Shown one piece after another: positions 15,646 through 25,189 of a stretch of DNA of 64,000 nucleotides. Source of the stretch: SIG587 sp045544035 (GTDB lineage Bacteria; Bacillota; Clostridia; Oscillospirales; Acutalibacteraceae). Under the pieces are notes generated by a model. That model had not been told where the DNA came from, ran no database searches, and saw only the letters and a program-made list of their open reading frames with translations. The DNA is taken from NCBI GenBank assembly GCA_045544035.1, contig JAZPYE010000021.1, positions 16,044 to 80,043 of the forward strand, in the 5' to 3' direction. Position 1 is the first letter of the stretch. The number at the start of each line of letters is the position of its first letter. The position numbers and the translations under genes were made by a program.

Positions 15646-18600
15646 TTGCTTAATTTTATTTTTGGACGCGGAGGAGCGGGCAAAACCTATGAAATAATGC
15701 AAAGACTGAAAAAAGATGTTTTAGATGGCAAGGATGTTGTTTTGCTCGTTCCTGAACAGTTCAGTTTTGAAAGCGAAAGGGAAGTTTTGCACACCCTTGG
15801 GGATAACTCATCAACACTTGTAAGCGTTCTAAATTTCACACGAATGTGTGATGAGGTAAATCGCCTAGCGGGTGGTAATGCCTTTTCGGTTATGAGCGAG
15901 TGTGATAAAATAATCACCATGCGAACAGCGCTTAATGCCGTTCGGGACGAGCTTGTTTTATGGAAAAAGTATTATAACTCCGCCCGATTTGCTAAGGTAA
16001 TGCTGGGCTGCGTTGATGAGCTTAAAGCCTGCGCAATCAGTGCTGAGGATATTTATGCTCTTAATGCCCCTGCCGCGCTAAGCGCAAAGCTTAGCGACCT
16101 TTTTAAAATTTATTCAACCTATGATGCGCTAATTAGCAATCGTTTTATTGACCCTTCGGACAAGCTTACCCATCTTTACACAAAACTTGCCGATTTCCGT
16201 TATTTTGAAGGTAAAGAGGTTTATATCGATTCGTTTAAGGAGTTTTCAGGGCAGCAATATAAAATTTTAGAGCGTATTTTTTCACAGTGTAATAATGTAA
16301 CCGTTTCTTTGCTTTCAAACGGAGATTTTAGCGATAAACCAGACAATTTCTTGGGCCTTAAAAAACTACATAAAAATTTGGAAAAAATCGCAAAAAAGTT
16401 TGGCGTTAAAATTAGTGAGCCCACCATTTTAAATGGTGGGAAATATAATTCTGCAGAACTTAAAGTGCTTGAACAACTTTTAGCGGGGGAAAAGGTTTCT
16501 TTTGAAGGGGAAACCAAGGATATAACAATTTTTAACGCTTCATCGGTTTACAGTGAGGCAGATTTTGTTATGCGAACAATTCGCCGCTTAACCCGTGAAG
16601 AGGGCTATAGATACCGTGATTTTGTGGTAATTGCGCGAGATACGGCAGCTTATGAAAAGGCAATGCTTAGTGCTGCAAGAAAAAATAAGGTAAGCTGCTT
16701 TTTTGATAAAAGGCAGTCAATTTCTCAAAATCCAATTTGCATAATGACCCTTGCAGCCCTAAAGGCGGCACAAAGGACATCTACGAAGGAAATTCTTACA
16801 TTCCTTAAAAGTGACCTGGCAACCCTTAGCCTTGATGAAATTTCCGAGCTTGAAAATTACTGCTTTGTTTGGAATATTGACGGTGCTTTATGGCACGATG
16901 ACTGGACCATGAATCCAAATGGTCTTGAGCAAAATGAGGCCAATGATAAAATAAATAAACAGCTTGACCATTTAAATGAATTAAGAAAAAAGGCTTTGGA
17001 GCCAATTTTTGAGCTCAAAAAAACCATTGGCGGCACCGCAAGGCAGTACTGCACGGCAATTTTTAAATTAATTAAGGATTGTCGCTGTGAAGAGAAGCTT
17101 AAAGCACTTTATAATAACTTAATCGCTGAAGGCAGTGCAGATGAAGCTGATGTTTTGCGCCAAGGCTATGACTGCTTTATCGGCGTTCTTGAAAGCGTTG
17201 TTAAATGTCTAGGTGAAAAGCCTGTTTCGTTTCAGGATTTTTATGACACGCTTTGTGTTGCTATCGAGACCTCAAGCGTTGGAACAATTCCGCAAATGCT
17301 TGACCAGGTCACCTTCGGCTCAGCCGACCGCATAAGGCCTTCAAGACCCAAAATCGCCTTTGTTGTTGGAATGAATCTTGGCGTTTTTCCTGCAACAATT
17401 TCTCAGACCGGAATTTTTGCCGCTTTTGAAAGGAGGCAACTTATTGATTTGGGTCTTGATTTAGGCAATGACCTTGTTGGCCTTTCTGCAAAAGAAAATT
17501 TGCTGGTTTATTCCTCTGTTTGTTGCGCCTCGGACAAGGTGTTTATTTCCTATCTTTCGGGGGCGGCAGCAGGTGATAATGATTCCCCTGCGGCGGTTAT
17601 CAAGCACATTAAGAATAGCTTCCCAAAAATAAAGGTATTAAATGAAAAGGATATTACATTTCAAGACAACCTGCCTGAAACGATAAACTGTGCTGCCGAA
17701 AACTTTGCCGTGAATTTTAATGCCGAAAATGGTATTAGAGATGTTTATTATGAGGCTGCAAATAAAAATTCCGAATTAAACGAAAAATTAAAGTCGGTTG
17801 TGTTAATTAAAAATGAAGGGGAATACACCCTAGACCGAGAATCTGCCCAAAAACTTTTTGGAAACAAAATAAACCTTTCACCATCTGCCTTTGAAAAATA
17901 TCAAACCTGCCCATTTTCCTTCTTTTGCAATTATGGGTTGCGACTTTCTACCCTTAAAACTGCTTCCTTTGACCCACTTCAAAGGGGTACAATTGTGCAT
18001 TATGTTCTTGAGAATTATGTCAAGCAACATGGTGATAATTTGCATAACCTTAGTTATGAGGATTGCCAAAAAGCGGTTGATGAGCTTTTAAAAGACTATC
18101 TTGTAAAAGTTCCGGGCTATTTTCAGGCTGTTTCCGCAAGGAATGAGTTTATAATTAGCACAATTGCAACTTCGCTTTACGCTGTTGTTTGGCAGCTAAC
18201 CTGTGAACTTGCACAATCGGGCTTTGTGCCGAAAAAATGTGAATTTGTTATTGGCCTAGAAAACCCCGATATACCTGCAACGGAAATTAAGGTTGATGAT
18301 GAAACCAGCGTTAATTTGCGGGGAAAAATTGACCGAGTGGATGTTTGGAATGGCTATGTACGAATTGTTGACTATAAGTCGGATGCAAAGGTGTTCAGAC
18401 TTTCTGAGGTCGTTTGCGGTCTTAATATGCAAATGCTAATTTATCTTTACGCACTATTACTTAGCGAAAATGAGGAGTATTCAAATCTTAAAGCGGGTGG
18501 AGTGCTTTATATGCCTTCTAGCACCGATTTAGAGGAAAGCTCCCTTGCAATGAACGGACTTATTTTGGAAAATGAAGAACTAATCACTGCAATGGATAAG

Positions 18601-18918
18601 GAGAAAAGCGGTCAATTTATTCCCGAATATAAGTTCACAAAGGCAGGGAAACTGACAAAAGCATCCTCCTTTGCAGGCGGTGAAACCTTTAATGCGATTT
18701 TTAATCACATTACACAGATGATGAAAAAGACAGGCGCTGCCATTAAAAACGGAGAGATTTCGGTTTCTCCCACCGACAGCCTATCCCACAACGCCTGTGA
18801 TTATTGTGATTTTTACGGAATTTGCCACATTGAAAACAGTTGTCATAAAAAGGTTCAAAAATTAACTAACGATGAGGCTGTAGCACTTATGGAAGGAAGT
18901 GATGAAAATGGCATTTAA
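15646..18918 (+). CDS. addB: ATP-dependent helicase/nuclease subunit B
   Basis: AddB of the AddAB complex, which resects double-strand breaks for RecA-dependent repair. The 1090-residue length is normal. The N-terminus has a Walker A motif ('FGRGGAGKTYEI'). The C-terminal nuclease domain has 'LRGKIDRVDVWNGYVRIVDYKSD', with the catalytic Asp and Lys. The iron-sulfur cysteines are visible as one Cys in 'YQTCPFSFFC' and the C-x2-C-x5-C of 'CDYCDFYGIC' near the C-terminus. TTG start preceded by TAGGAGGGG. It overlaps addA by 17 bases, implying coupled translation. A perfect 10-bp palindrome lies inside the gene at 16420-16440. Confidence 0.96.
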   Translation: MLNFIFGRGGAGKTYEIMQRLKKDVLDGKDVVLLVPEQFSFESEREVLHTLGDNSSTLVSVLNFTRMCDEVNRLAGGNAFSVMSECDKIITMRTALNAVRDELVLWKKYYNSARFAKVMLGCVDELKACAISAEDIYALNAPAALSAKLSDLFKIYSTYDALISNRFIDPSDKLTHLYTKLADFRYFEGKEVYIDSFKEFSGQQYKILERIFSQCNNVTVSLLSNGDFSDKPDNFLGLKKLHKNLEKIAKKFGVKISEPTILNGGKYNSAELKVLEQLLAGEKVSFEGETKDITIFNASSVYSEADFVMRTIRRLTREEGYRYRDFVVIARDTAAYEKAMLSAARKNKVSCFFDKRQSISQNPICIMTLAALKAAQRTSTKEILTFLKSDLATLSLDEISELENYCFVWNIDGALWHDDWTMNPNGLEQNEANDKINKQLDHLNELRKKALEPIFELKKTIGGTARQYCTAIFKLIKDCRCEEKLKALYNNLIAEGSADEADVLRQGYDCFIGVLESVVKCLGEKPVSFQDFYDTLCVAIETSSVGTIPQMLDQVTFGSADRIRPSRPKIAFVVGMNLGVFPATISQTGIFAAFERRQLIDLGLDLGNDLVGLSAKENLLVYSSVCCASDKVFISYLSGAAAGDNDSPAAVIKHIKNSFPKIKVLNEKDITFQDNLPETINCAAENFAVNFNAENGIRDVYYEAANKNSELNEKLKSVVLIKNEGEYTLDRESAQKLFGNKINLSPSAFEKYQTCPFSFFCNYGLRLSTLKTASFDPLQRGTIVHYVLENYVKQHGDNLHNLSYEDCQKAVDELLKDYLVKVPGYFQAVSARNEFIISTIATSLYAVVWQLTCELAQSGFVPKKCEFVIGLENPDIPATEIKVDDETSVNLRGKIDRVDVWNGYVRIVDYKSDAKVFRLSEVVCGLNMQMLIYLYALLLSENEEYSNLKAGGVLYMPSSTDLEESSLAMNGLILENEELITAMDKEKSGQFIPEYKFTKAGKLTKASSFAGGETFNAIFNHITQMMKKTGAAIKNGEISVSPTDSLSHNACDYCDFYGICHIENSCHKKVQKLTNDEAVALMEGSDENGI

Positions 18919-21900
18919 CCCAACTCGAGCCCAAAAAGCCGCCATTGAAGCCAAGGGTAATGTGCTTGTAAGCGCTGCCGCAGGCTCGGGTAAAACTGCC
19001 GTTTTAACCGAACGCGTTGCTTCACGCATTGCCGACCTTGAAAATCCAATAAGTGCTGATAGAATTCTCGTTGTAACCTTCACAAAGGCCGCGGCCGCCG
19101 AAATGCGTTCGCGCATTGAGGCAAAACTAAACGAGCGCCTCCAGCAAAAACCCGATGATATGCATTTGATTAAACAAATGCTGCTTTTTCCAAGTGCCAA
19201 AATTTGCACCATTGACTCGTTTTGTATTGAACTTGTTCGTGAAAATTTTGATAAGCTGGGTGTTAATCCAGATTTTAAAATTGTTGAAGAAAATGCTCTT
19301 AACGAGATTAAAAACCAAGCGATTTCCGAGGTTTTCGAAGAACAGTTTGCAACAAAAAATGCCGAGTTTTTAAAGCTGCTTCGGGTTGTTGGCTCAAGAT
19401 ATGATGACAGCACGTTGGCTTCCTATGTTAAAAAAATTCAGGAATTCACCTCAAAACTTCCAAACCCTAACGAATGGTTAAAAGCCGCCGCTGAGCAGAG
19501 CAATTTTGAGCTTAACGGTGAAAAATGGCGCGAACTTGCATTTGGAACTGCATCACAGCAGGTAAAGCTTGTTATTGAAAAGTCAAATATGGCACTTGAC
19601 CTTTTAGAGCAGTTTCCTCAGTTAGAAGATATCTTTAAACCGCTGTTTTTAGAGCCTAAGGTTTATGCGCAGCAATTTTTAAAGGATATTGCTGATAAAA
19701 ATTGGAACGCTTTATACTACGGTGTTTCCTCTGCTGCTATTAGCAAAATGTCTAGCAAAAAAATCCCCGATGATTGTCGTGGAATTGTTATTGGTAAGAG
19801 GCTCCGTAAGGAATGCGTTGAAATAATTAAAAAACTTAATGATAACTTTTTTGATTTGTGGGAAAACATTGCCGAAAACGATAAAATGCTTTATCCACTT
19901 ATAAAAAAGCTGGTCGAACTTGTTATTTCATATAATGAGCTTATTAACAAAAAACTTGATGAGCGCAACATATTAACCTTTTACCGAACTGAACAACTTG
20001 CCTTCCAGCTTTTGTGCCGTTATGAAAACGGCAAGCTTAAGGTTAATGATTTTGCAAAGGAATATATTGATAACTTCGATGAAATTCTTGTTGATGAATA
20101 TCAGGATACTAACCCCTTGCAGGATATGCTGTTTTGTGTTTTATCCAATAATGAAGAACGGCTGTTTTTGGTTGGCGATGTAAAGCAAAGCATTTATGGT
20201 TTTAGAGGTGCTAATCCCTCAAATTTCCTAGAGAAGAAAAAAAGATATTTACCTTTTGACAATCAGGAGGCCGAGATTTCAAAGAAAATTATTCTCGGCA
20301 ACAACTTTAGAAGCCGCAGTGAGATTTGTGACTTTATCAACTTCTTCTTTTCGGCTTTTATGACCAAAGAAAACGGCGAAATTGATTATGGCGATGAGGA
20401 AAGGCTTTATCCCGAAGCCGAATTCCCTGAGACTGTTATTTCGCCCGTTGAGGTGGGAATTATAGAAAATGAAAGCGAAAGCATGGCCGAAGCCGAGGCC
20501 GATTACATTGCCGATTCAATTATTAAAACAATGAATGGCGGCAAATGCATTAGAGATGAAGAAAAGCCAAGTGAGCTTCGCCATGCAAGGTTTTCTGATT
20601 TTGCTGTTTTGCTTCGTGCCACAAGCAAAAATGCTCCGCTTTACGCCGCACAGCTTGAGAAAAGGGGAATCCCCGTTTCTTTGGGTGCAGACCTTTTCTT
20701 TAAAAGCCGCGAGGTGCAGTTTGTTTTATCCCTATTAAGCGTTGTTGATAACCCAACAAAAGAGGTTAATTTAGCAACCGTTTTGCTTTCGGGATTTTTC
20801 GACTTTACTGCCGATGATTTGGCACTTATAAAGGCTAATGATAAATATAAAAATCTTTATGCCGGTGTTTTATCTGCCGCAGATGGCGGCAACGAAAAAT
20901 GTGCACGCTTTATAAGCAAATTAATGCAATACCGGAGAAAATTCACCACAATGAAAATTTCGGATTTTGTTGATTATGTTTATGAGGATTTAGGTCTGCT
21001 TAGTGCGGTTTGTTGCCTTGAAAACGGAATTAAGAGAAGGGATAATCTCCTTTTAATTTTAGAATTTGCCTGCGTTTATGAGGAAAACGAGGGAAAAAGC
21101 GTTTCAGGTTTTTTAAAATTCCTTGAGGGCATTGATGAGAATAAACTCAAAAGTGTTGGCGAGGCTGATGAAAACAGCGTTAAAATCATTTCAATTCACC
21201 ACTCAAAGGGTCTGCAATTTCCGGTTTGTTATTTCGCAGGTTGCAGTGAAAAATTTAACACAAGCGATTTTTCATCATATTTATTGTTGGATGAAGATTT
21301 ATATTTTTCATTTAAGTTCTTTGACCCACAGTCAAAAAGAAAGTTAACAACAATACAGCGCCAAATTCTCATTTCTAAGGCTCGGCAAAAACAACTGGAA
21401 GAGGAACTGCGGCTTGCTTATGTTGCAATGACCCGCGCCCAGGATAAGCTTGTTTTACTGATTTCAGGTGAAAAGTTAAAGGAAAAAATCAAAGAAATTT
21501 CCGAGACACTTAATTCAAAAGGAAATGCGGTTGACAGTGAAATTTTCAAAAATGCCGTTTGTTATACCGATTGGCTTTTGCCTGCGGTTTTAACTCATTA
21601 TTCATCAAACGAGCTTAAAACAATTTCGGGTGCTAATGGTTTGCTTAACGAAATGCCAAATCCTTTTAAAATTAACTTTGTTTTTTCAAATGGTATTTTT
21701 GAGTCTGATAGTGAACAGATTAAAAATGAAAAAGAAAGGCTCAGCAAAGAACAAATTTCTTATACCGCAAGTAAACTTGAAGAAAATCTTAACTTTGTTT
21801 ATCCTTATGATGAGATTTTGGGCATTGCCTCTAAGGCTTCGGTTTCACAGCTTGCTCACTCAGCAGAGCACGATGCTTATGCTTTTGAAGCCAAACCAAA

Positions 21901-22429
21901 TTTTGTATCAAAAGGTGGCGTTAGTGCGGCACAAAGAGGCACGTTCACTCACCGAGTTATGCAGTTTTTAGATTTTGAAAAGGCACAAACCGATTTAGAT
22001 GCCGAGCTTGACCGCCTTGCCGAATGGCAGTTCTTTAGTGAGGAAGATATTAAGCTTGTTGACCGTGATAAGGTTAAAGAATTCCTTTCAAGTGAGCTTT
22101 GTAAAAGAATTATCGCATCAGACCTTGTAAGAAAAGAAATGCGTTTTTTAACCGAAAAACCGGCTTTGGAAATTTCGGTAGGACTTGATGCAAAATTTGC
22201 TGATGAAAACATTGTGATTCAGGGTGCGGTTGACTGCCTTTTTGAGGAAAAAGGTGAAATCGTTGTTGTTGATTTCAAAACCGACCGTGTGTCAAGTGAA
22301 AAATTGCTAGCCGACACTTATAGAGAACAGCTTAAAATTTATGCAGGTGCTTGTGAAAAGATTTTTTCAAAGCCTGTAAAAGAAATTTTGCTTTATTCCT
22401 TCCATTTAGGAAAGGAAATTAAACTGTAA
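18902..22429 (+). CDS. addA: ATP-dependent helicase/nuclease subunit A
   Basis: UvrD-like helicase and nuclease subunit of AddAB. Walker A is 'SAAAGSGKTAVL' (about residue 26). Helicase motif II is 'VDEYQDTNPLQD', with 'LVGDVKQSIYGFRGANPSNF' after it and 'LAYVAMTRAQDKLVLL' as motif VI. The C-terminal RecB-type nuclease has 'IQGAVDCLFEEKGEIVVVDFKTDR'. At 1175 residues it is close to the usual 1200-1240. Start chosen at ATG 18902, five bases after GGAAGG; GTG 18899 and ATG 18908 are alternatives. Confidence 0.96.
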   Translation: MKMAFNPTRAQKAAIEAKGNVLVSAAAGSGKTAVLTERVASRIADLENPISADRILVVTFTKAAAAEMRSRIEAKLNERLQQKPDDMHLIKQMLLFPSAKICTIDSFCIELVRENFDKLGVNPDFKIVEENALNEIKNQAISEVFEEQFATKNAEFLKLLRVVGSRYDDSTLASYVKKIQEFTSKLPNPNEWLKAAAEQSNFELNGEKWRELAFGTASQQVKLVIEKSNMALDLLEQFPQLEDIFKPLFLEPKVYAQQFLKDIADKNWNALYYGVSSAAISKMSSKKIPDDCRGIVIGKRLRKECVEIIKKLNDNFFDLWENIAENDKMLYPLIKKLVELVISYNELINKKLDERNILTFYRTEQLAFQLLCRYENGKLKVNDFAKEYIDNFDEILVDEYQDTNPLQDMLFCVLSNNEERLFLVGDVKQSIYGFRGANPSNFLEKKKRYLPFDNQEAEISKKIILGNNFRSRSEICDFINFFFSAFMTKENGEIDYGDEERLYPEAEFPETVISPVEVGIIENESESMAEAEADYIADSIIKTMNGGKCIRDEEKPSELRHARFSDFAVLLRATSKNAPLYAAQLEKRGIPVSLGADLFFKSREVQFVLSLLSVVDNPTKEVNLATVLLSGFFDFTADDLALIKANDKYKNLYAGVLSAADGGNEKCARFISKLMQYRRKFTTMKISDFVDYVYEDLGLLSAVCCLENGIKRRDNLLLILEFACVYEENEGKSVSGFLKFLEGIDENKLKSVGEADENSVKIISIHHSKGLQFPVCYFAGCSEKFNTSDFSSYLLLDEDLYFSFKFFDPQSKRKLTTIQRQILISKARQKQLEEELRLAYVAMTRAQDKLVLLISGEKLKEKIKEISETLNSKGNAVDSEIFKNAVCYTDWLLPAVLTHYSSNELKTISGANGLLNEMPNPFKINFVFSNGIFESDSEQIKNEKERLSKEQISYTASKLEENLNFVYPYDEILGIASKASVSQLAHSAEHDAYAFEAKPNFVSKGGVSAAQRGTFTHRVMQFLDFEKAQTDLDAELDRLAEWQFFSEEDIKLVDRDKVKEFLSSELCKRIIASDLVRKEMRFLTEKPALEISVGLDAKFADENIVIQGAVDCLFEEKGEIVVVDFKTDRVSSEKLLADTYREQLKIYAGACEKIFSKPVKEILLYSFHLGKEIKL

Positions 22430-22430
22430 A

Positions 22431-22463
22431 AAAATAAATCTCCCTCGGGAGATTTATTTTTTT
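22431..22463. terminator. Bidirectional terminator between addA and dpaB
   Basis: AAATAAATCTCCC/GGGAGATTTATTT stem with T runs on both sides; it serves convergent genes. Confidence 0.88.
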
Positions 22464-23029
22464 AATATTGGCTGAATTTGTTCGCCATTAAGAGCATATT
22501 TAATTGTTTCTTTTAATAGAGAAAAATCACTTATTAGCGAGTTGTTTTTATTAGTGGGGTCATCCTGAGCAAAGGGGACAAAGAAAATGTTTTTTGTGTT
22601 TAGCAAAAGCCCAATATTTTTAGCGCTGGCGGCTAAAGCATCATTGGTTGCAATCGCTAAAACAACGGGCTTTTTATTTCGCAGGTGCGCCTTTACAGCC
22701 ATTGTAACGCTGGTGTCGGTTATTCCGTTTGCTATTTTTGCTAAAGTGTTACCCGTACAAGGGCAAACAACGAGAACATCAAAAAGCTTTTTGGGACCGA
22801 TTGGCTCGGCGGTAACTACGCTGTCAATTATTTTGTTTTGGCAAATTTCGGTTACTTCCTTTTTTAAGTCTTCACAGGCATAGAACCTGGTATCGCTTTT
22901 AAAAACGATTTCCGACATAATCGGTGTGATGTTGTGCCCGTCTGACCTTAACTCTTTAAGGGTACTCACCGAGTTTTTAAGGGTGCAAAACGAGCCGCAC
23001 ATAGCATAGCCTAAATTTAGCTGACTCAT
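22454..23029 (-). CDS. dpaB: Dipicolinate synthase subunit B
   Basis: SpoVFB, the flavoprotein-like subunit of dipicolinic acid synthase; dipicolinate is the major spore-core solute, made in the mother cell. 191 residues with the flavoprotein-decarboxylase fold: 'LGYAMCGSFCTLKNSVSTLKEL', 'MSEIV' and 'DVLVVCPCTGNTLAKIANGITDTSVTMAVKAHLRNKKPVVLAIATNDAL'. It follows dpaA after 25 bases. A complete dpaAB pair matters because several Clostridium species lack it and use EtfA instead. Confidence 0.95.
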   Translation of the reverse strand: MSQLNLGYAMCGSFCTLKNSVSTLKELRSDGHNITPIMSEIVFKSDTRFYACEDLKKEVTEICQNKIIDSVVTAEPIGPKKLFDVLVVCPCTGNTLAKIANGITDTSVTMAVKAHLRNKKPVVLAIATNDALAASAKNIGLLLNTKNIFFVPFAQDDPTNKNNSLISDFSLLKETIKYALNGEQIQPILKK

Positions 23030-23054
23030 AGTTTCAAATCACTTTCTAGGGGGA

Positions 23055-23864
23055 TTAAGATAGTTTTTCTTTGATGATTTTTTTGATTGTTTTTCCTAAA
23101 ATTTCTCCCGCTGTTTTTGGAGCAATTTTTCCCGGTAAGGCGGGGGCATAAATATATTCCTTTTCTCCTAAAATCACGGCTTGTTTATCTATTCCGAAGG
23201 GTGCGCTGCTTAGTTCTAAAAACAGGCAACTGTCCTTGCATTCTTCAATGTGTTCTTTGCCGATAACTGGGTAGGGAACAGTGTTGATAATAATATCAAA
23301 ATCTTTAATGTTACCCAGCAAATTATTTGTGTCAAGTTGGTTATATCCGAAGGCTTCAATGTAAGAAAAATCAAGGCTTTTTCGTGCCGAAACGGTGATT
23401 TGAGCACCGAATGAGGAAAGCCTTTGGGATAAAATTTTGCCGATTTTTCCATTTCCAATAATTAATATTTTGCTTTGCCAAAGGGTGAAATCTGTAGCTT
23501 CAATAAGTATTTTAACGGCACCTTCGGCTGTGGGAATTGCATTTAAAAAGGCAAACTCATTATCCTCGTTTAAATCAACACAAAATTTATGGTTTGGTTT
23601 AAAATTGCAGGTTATGAGTAAATGGTCTTTGTCAAGATTCTTTGTAATTTTTTCAAGTGGAATTTTTTCGCCGAAAAGCGGTGAATTTAAGTAAATACCG
23701 TCTCGCGTTGTTGGAATTGGCAAAATAACCACACAATAATCAGAAAGGTCTATTACTTTTGGAGGCGTATCAATAAATTCATCGCAAATAATATTGTGAT
23801 TTCTTAAGAATTCTGCGGCAATTTTTTGCCTTTTGTCACCGCCGAGAAAGAGTACTTTTTTCAA
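23055..23864 (-). CDS. dpaA: Dipicolinate synthase subunit A
   Basis: SpoVFA, the NAD(P)-binding subunit of dipicolinate synthase. It has an N-terminal domain with 'VLFLGGDKRQKIAAEFL' and 'VVILPIPTTRDGIYLNSPL', then a Rossmann fold 'ILIIGNGKIGKILSQRLSSFGAQITVSARK', and a C-terminal 'LELSSAPFGID...APALPGKIAPKTAGEILGKTI' typical of the family. The 269-residue length is slightly short of the usual 290-300. TTG start with an AGGAAG site upstream. It forms an operon with dpaB, directly downstream of the cca terminator. Confidence 0.95.
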   Translation of the reverse strand: MKKVLFLGGDKRQKIAAEFLRNHNIICDEFIDTPPKVIDLSDYCVVILPIPTTRDGIYLNSPLFGEKIPLEKITKNLDKDHLLITCNFKPNHKFCVDLNEDNEFAFLNAIPTAEGAVKILIEATDFTLWQSKILIIGNGKIGKILSQRLSSFGAQITVSARKSLDFSYIEAFGYNQLDTNNLLGNIKDFDIIINTVPYPVIGKEHIEECKDSCLFLELSSAPFGIDKQAVILGEKEYIYAPALPGKIAPKTAGEILGKTIKKIIKEKLS

Positions 23865-23881
23865 ATTAATCTTCCTAAATT

Positions 23882-23932
23882 AAAAAATAAAACACCGCCA
23901 TAGAAGCAGTTTTCACTAACATTCTATGGCGG
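23882..23932 (-). terminator. Intrinsic terminator of cca
   Basis: Read on the minus strand, CCGCCATAGAA and TTCTATGGCGG form an 11-bp stem followed by TGTTTTATTTTTTAA. Confidence 0.85.
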
Positions 23933-23938
23933 CGCAAC

Positions 23939-25102
23939 TTATTTTGTCACATGTTCTTTTAGAATAATATTATCGTTAAACTCAGGGTGTTCGATAACAA
24001 GCGTTAAAAGGTTTTCGAGAGCTAATTTAATTTGTTTATCTTTAATACCAAGCGTTAATAAATCGTCTCCGTTAATTTCTAATTGTGAAAGGCTATATGG
24101 CTCGCTATTGTCAATAATTTCTTTTAGATATTTGGTCAATATGCTCGTGTCATTAAATTTAGAAATGATTTGCAGATAAATTTTAAAGTCACTTTTTGGA
24201 ATCACCCTTAAAATTTGCTTAATTTGCACCTTGTTAGTAGGTATTTCGCCCTTTAATAGTTGGCAAACTTTTTCACATGACTTAGCAAAAGCCTTTGATA
24301 AACGCAAATTTTGTGCGATTTCAAAAGCGTTTAGGTTGTTTTTAAAACAATAGTACGCAAAGCGGGGGATAGGGTCGGCTTTTAAAAGCTCTAAGTTGTC
24401 AAAAATGGTATGGTCTTTGCCAATTCTAAGAAAGGCAAGACAATTTGTTTTAATTAGTGGTGTAATGGCAGCAGGGTTTTGCGAGCACAGCGTTTTAATG
24501 AATTCATCACTTATTCTTTCACGGCTTATTTTGCTTAAATTATTAGAAAGTTTAAGTGCCTGCTCCAGGGTGCTTTTTTCGGCTTTAAAGCCAAGCTGCG
24601 CACTAAATCGGAAAAGGCGGAGAATTCTCAGGGCATCTTCATTAAATCTTTTAAAGGGCTCGCCAACTGCGCAAAGGATTTTATCGTTTAAATCCTTTAA
24701 GCCGCAAAAAGGGTCTTTAAGCCCCGTTTTATCGCAAAAAGCCATTGCATTAACGGTAAAATCACGGCGGGATAAATCCTCCTCAATTGTTTTAACAAAT
24801 GAAACGCTTTCGGGGTGGCGATTATCGGAATAGTCCGCTTCGCAGCGAAAGGTTGTGATTTCGGTTTTTTCATTATTGTCAAACAAAACCGTAACCGTTC
24901 CGTGCTTTATGCCTGTGGGAATTGTGTGTGGGAAAAGGGAAATAATTTCTTCCGGTGTGGCGGAGGTTGCAATGTCATAGTCTTGAGGTGTTTTATTTAG
25001 CAGTACATCTCTAACACAACCGCCGACAACATAAGCCTCAAAACCCGCATTGTTTAAGGTTAAAAGAACATCGTTTATTTCTTTTGGAATGGAAAAGTTC
25101 AT
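23939..25102 (-). CDS. cca: CCA tRNA nucleotidyltransferase
   Basis: Adds or repairs the 3' CCA of tRNAs. Class II enzyme: 'YVVGGCVRDVLLNKTPQDYDIATSATPEEI' carries the GGxVRD and DxD catalytic motifs, then 'GTVTVLFDN', 'RRDFTVNAMAFCD' and 'RFNEDALRILRLFRFSAQLGF'. 387 residues. There is no evident HD domain. Both tRNA genes in this window already encode CCA, so a repair role is likely. Divergent from murC. Confidence 0.95.
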   Translation of the reverse strand: MNFSIPKEINDVLLTLNNAGFEAYVVGGCVRDVLLNKTPQDYDIATSATPEEIISLFPHTIPTGIKHGTVTVLFDNNEKTEITTFRCEADYSDNRHPESVSFVKTIEEDLSRRDFTVNAMAFCDKTGLKDPFCGLKDLNDKILCAVGEPFKRFNEDALRILRLFRFSAQLGFKAEKSTLEQALKLSNNLSKISRERISDEFIKTLCSQNPAAITPLIKTNCLAFLRIGKDHTIFDNLELLKADPIPRFAYYCFKNNLNAFEIAQNLRLSKAFAKSCEKVCQLLKGEIPTNKVQIKQILRVIPKSDFKIYLQIISKFNDTSILTKYLKEIIDNSEPYSLSQLEINGDDLLTLGIKDKQIKLALENLLTLVIEHPEFNDNIILKEHVTK

Positions 25103-25130
25103 ATTTTCACCACTTTTTTATTAAAAACTG

Positions 25131-25159
25131 TTTATTTTTGGAAAGAAAAGTAATATAAT
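25131..25159 (+). promoter_or_regulatory. Probable sigma-A promoter of murC
   Basis: A perfect TATAAT lies 31 bases before the murC start. The -35 box (TTTATT at 17 bases) is weak. Confidence 0.4.
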
Positions 25160-25189
25160 AAGTTTAAACCAATTTAGGAGTTTTAGTTT

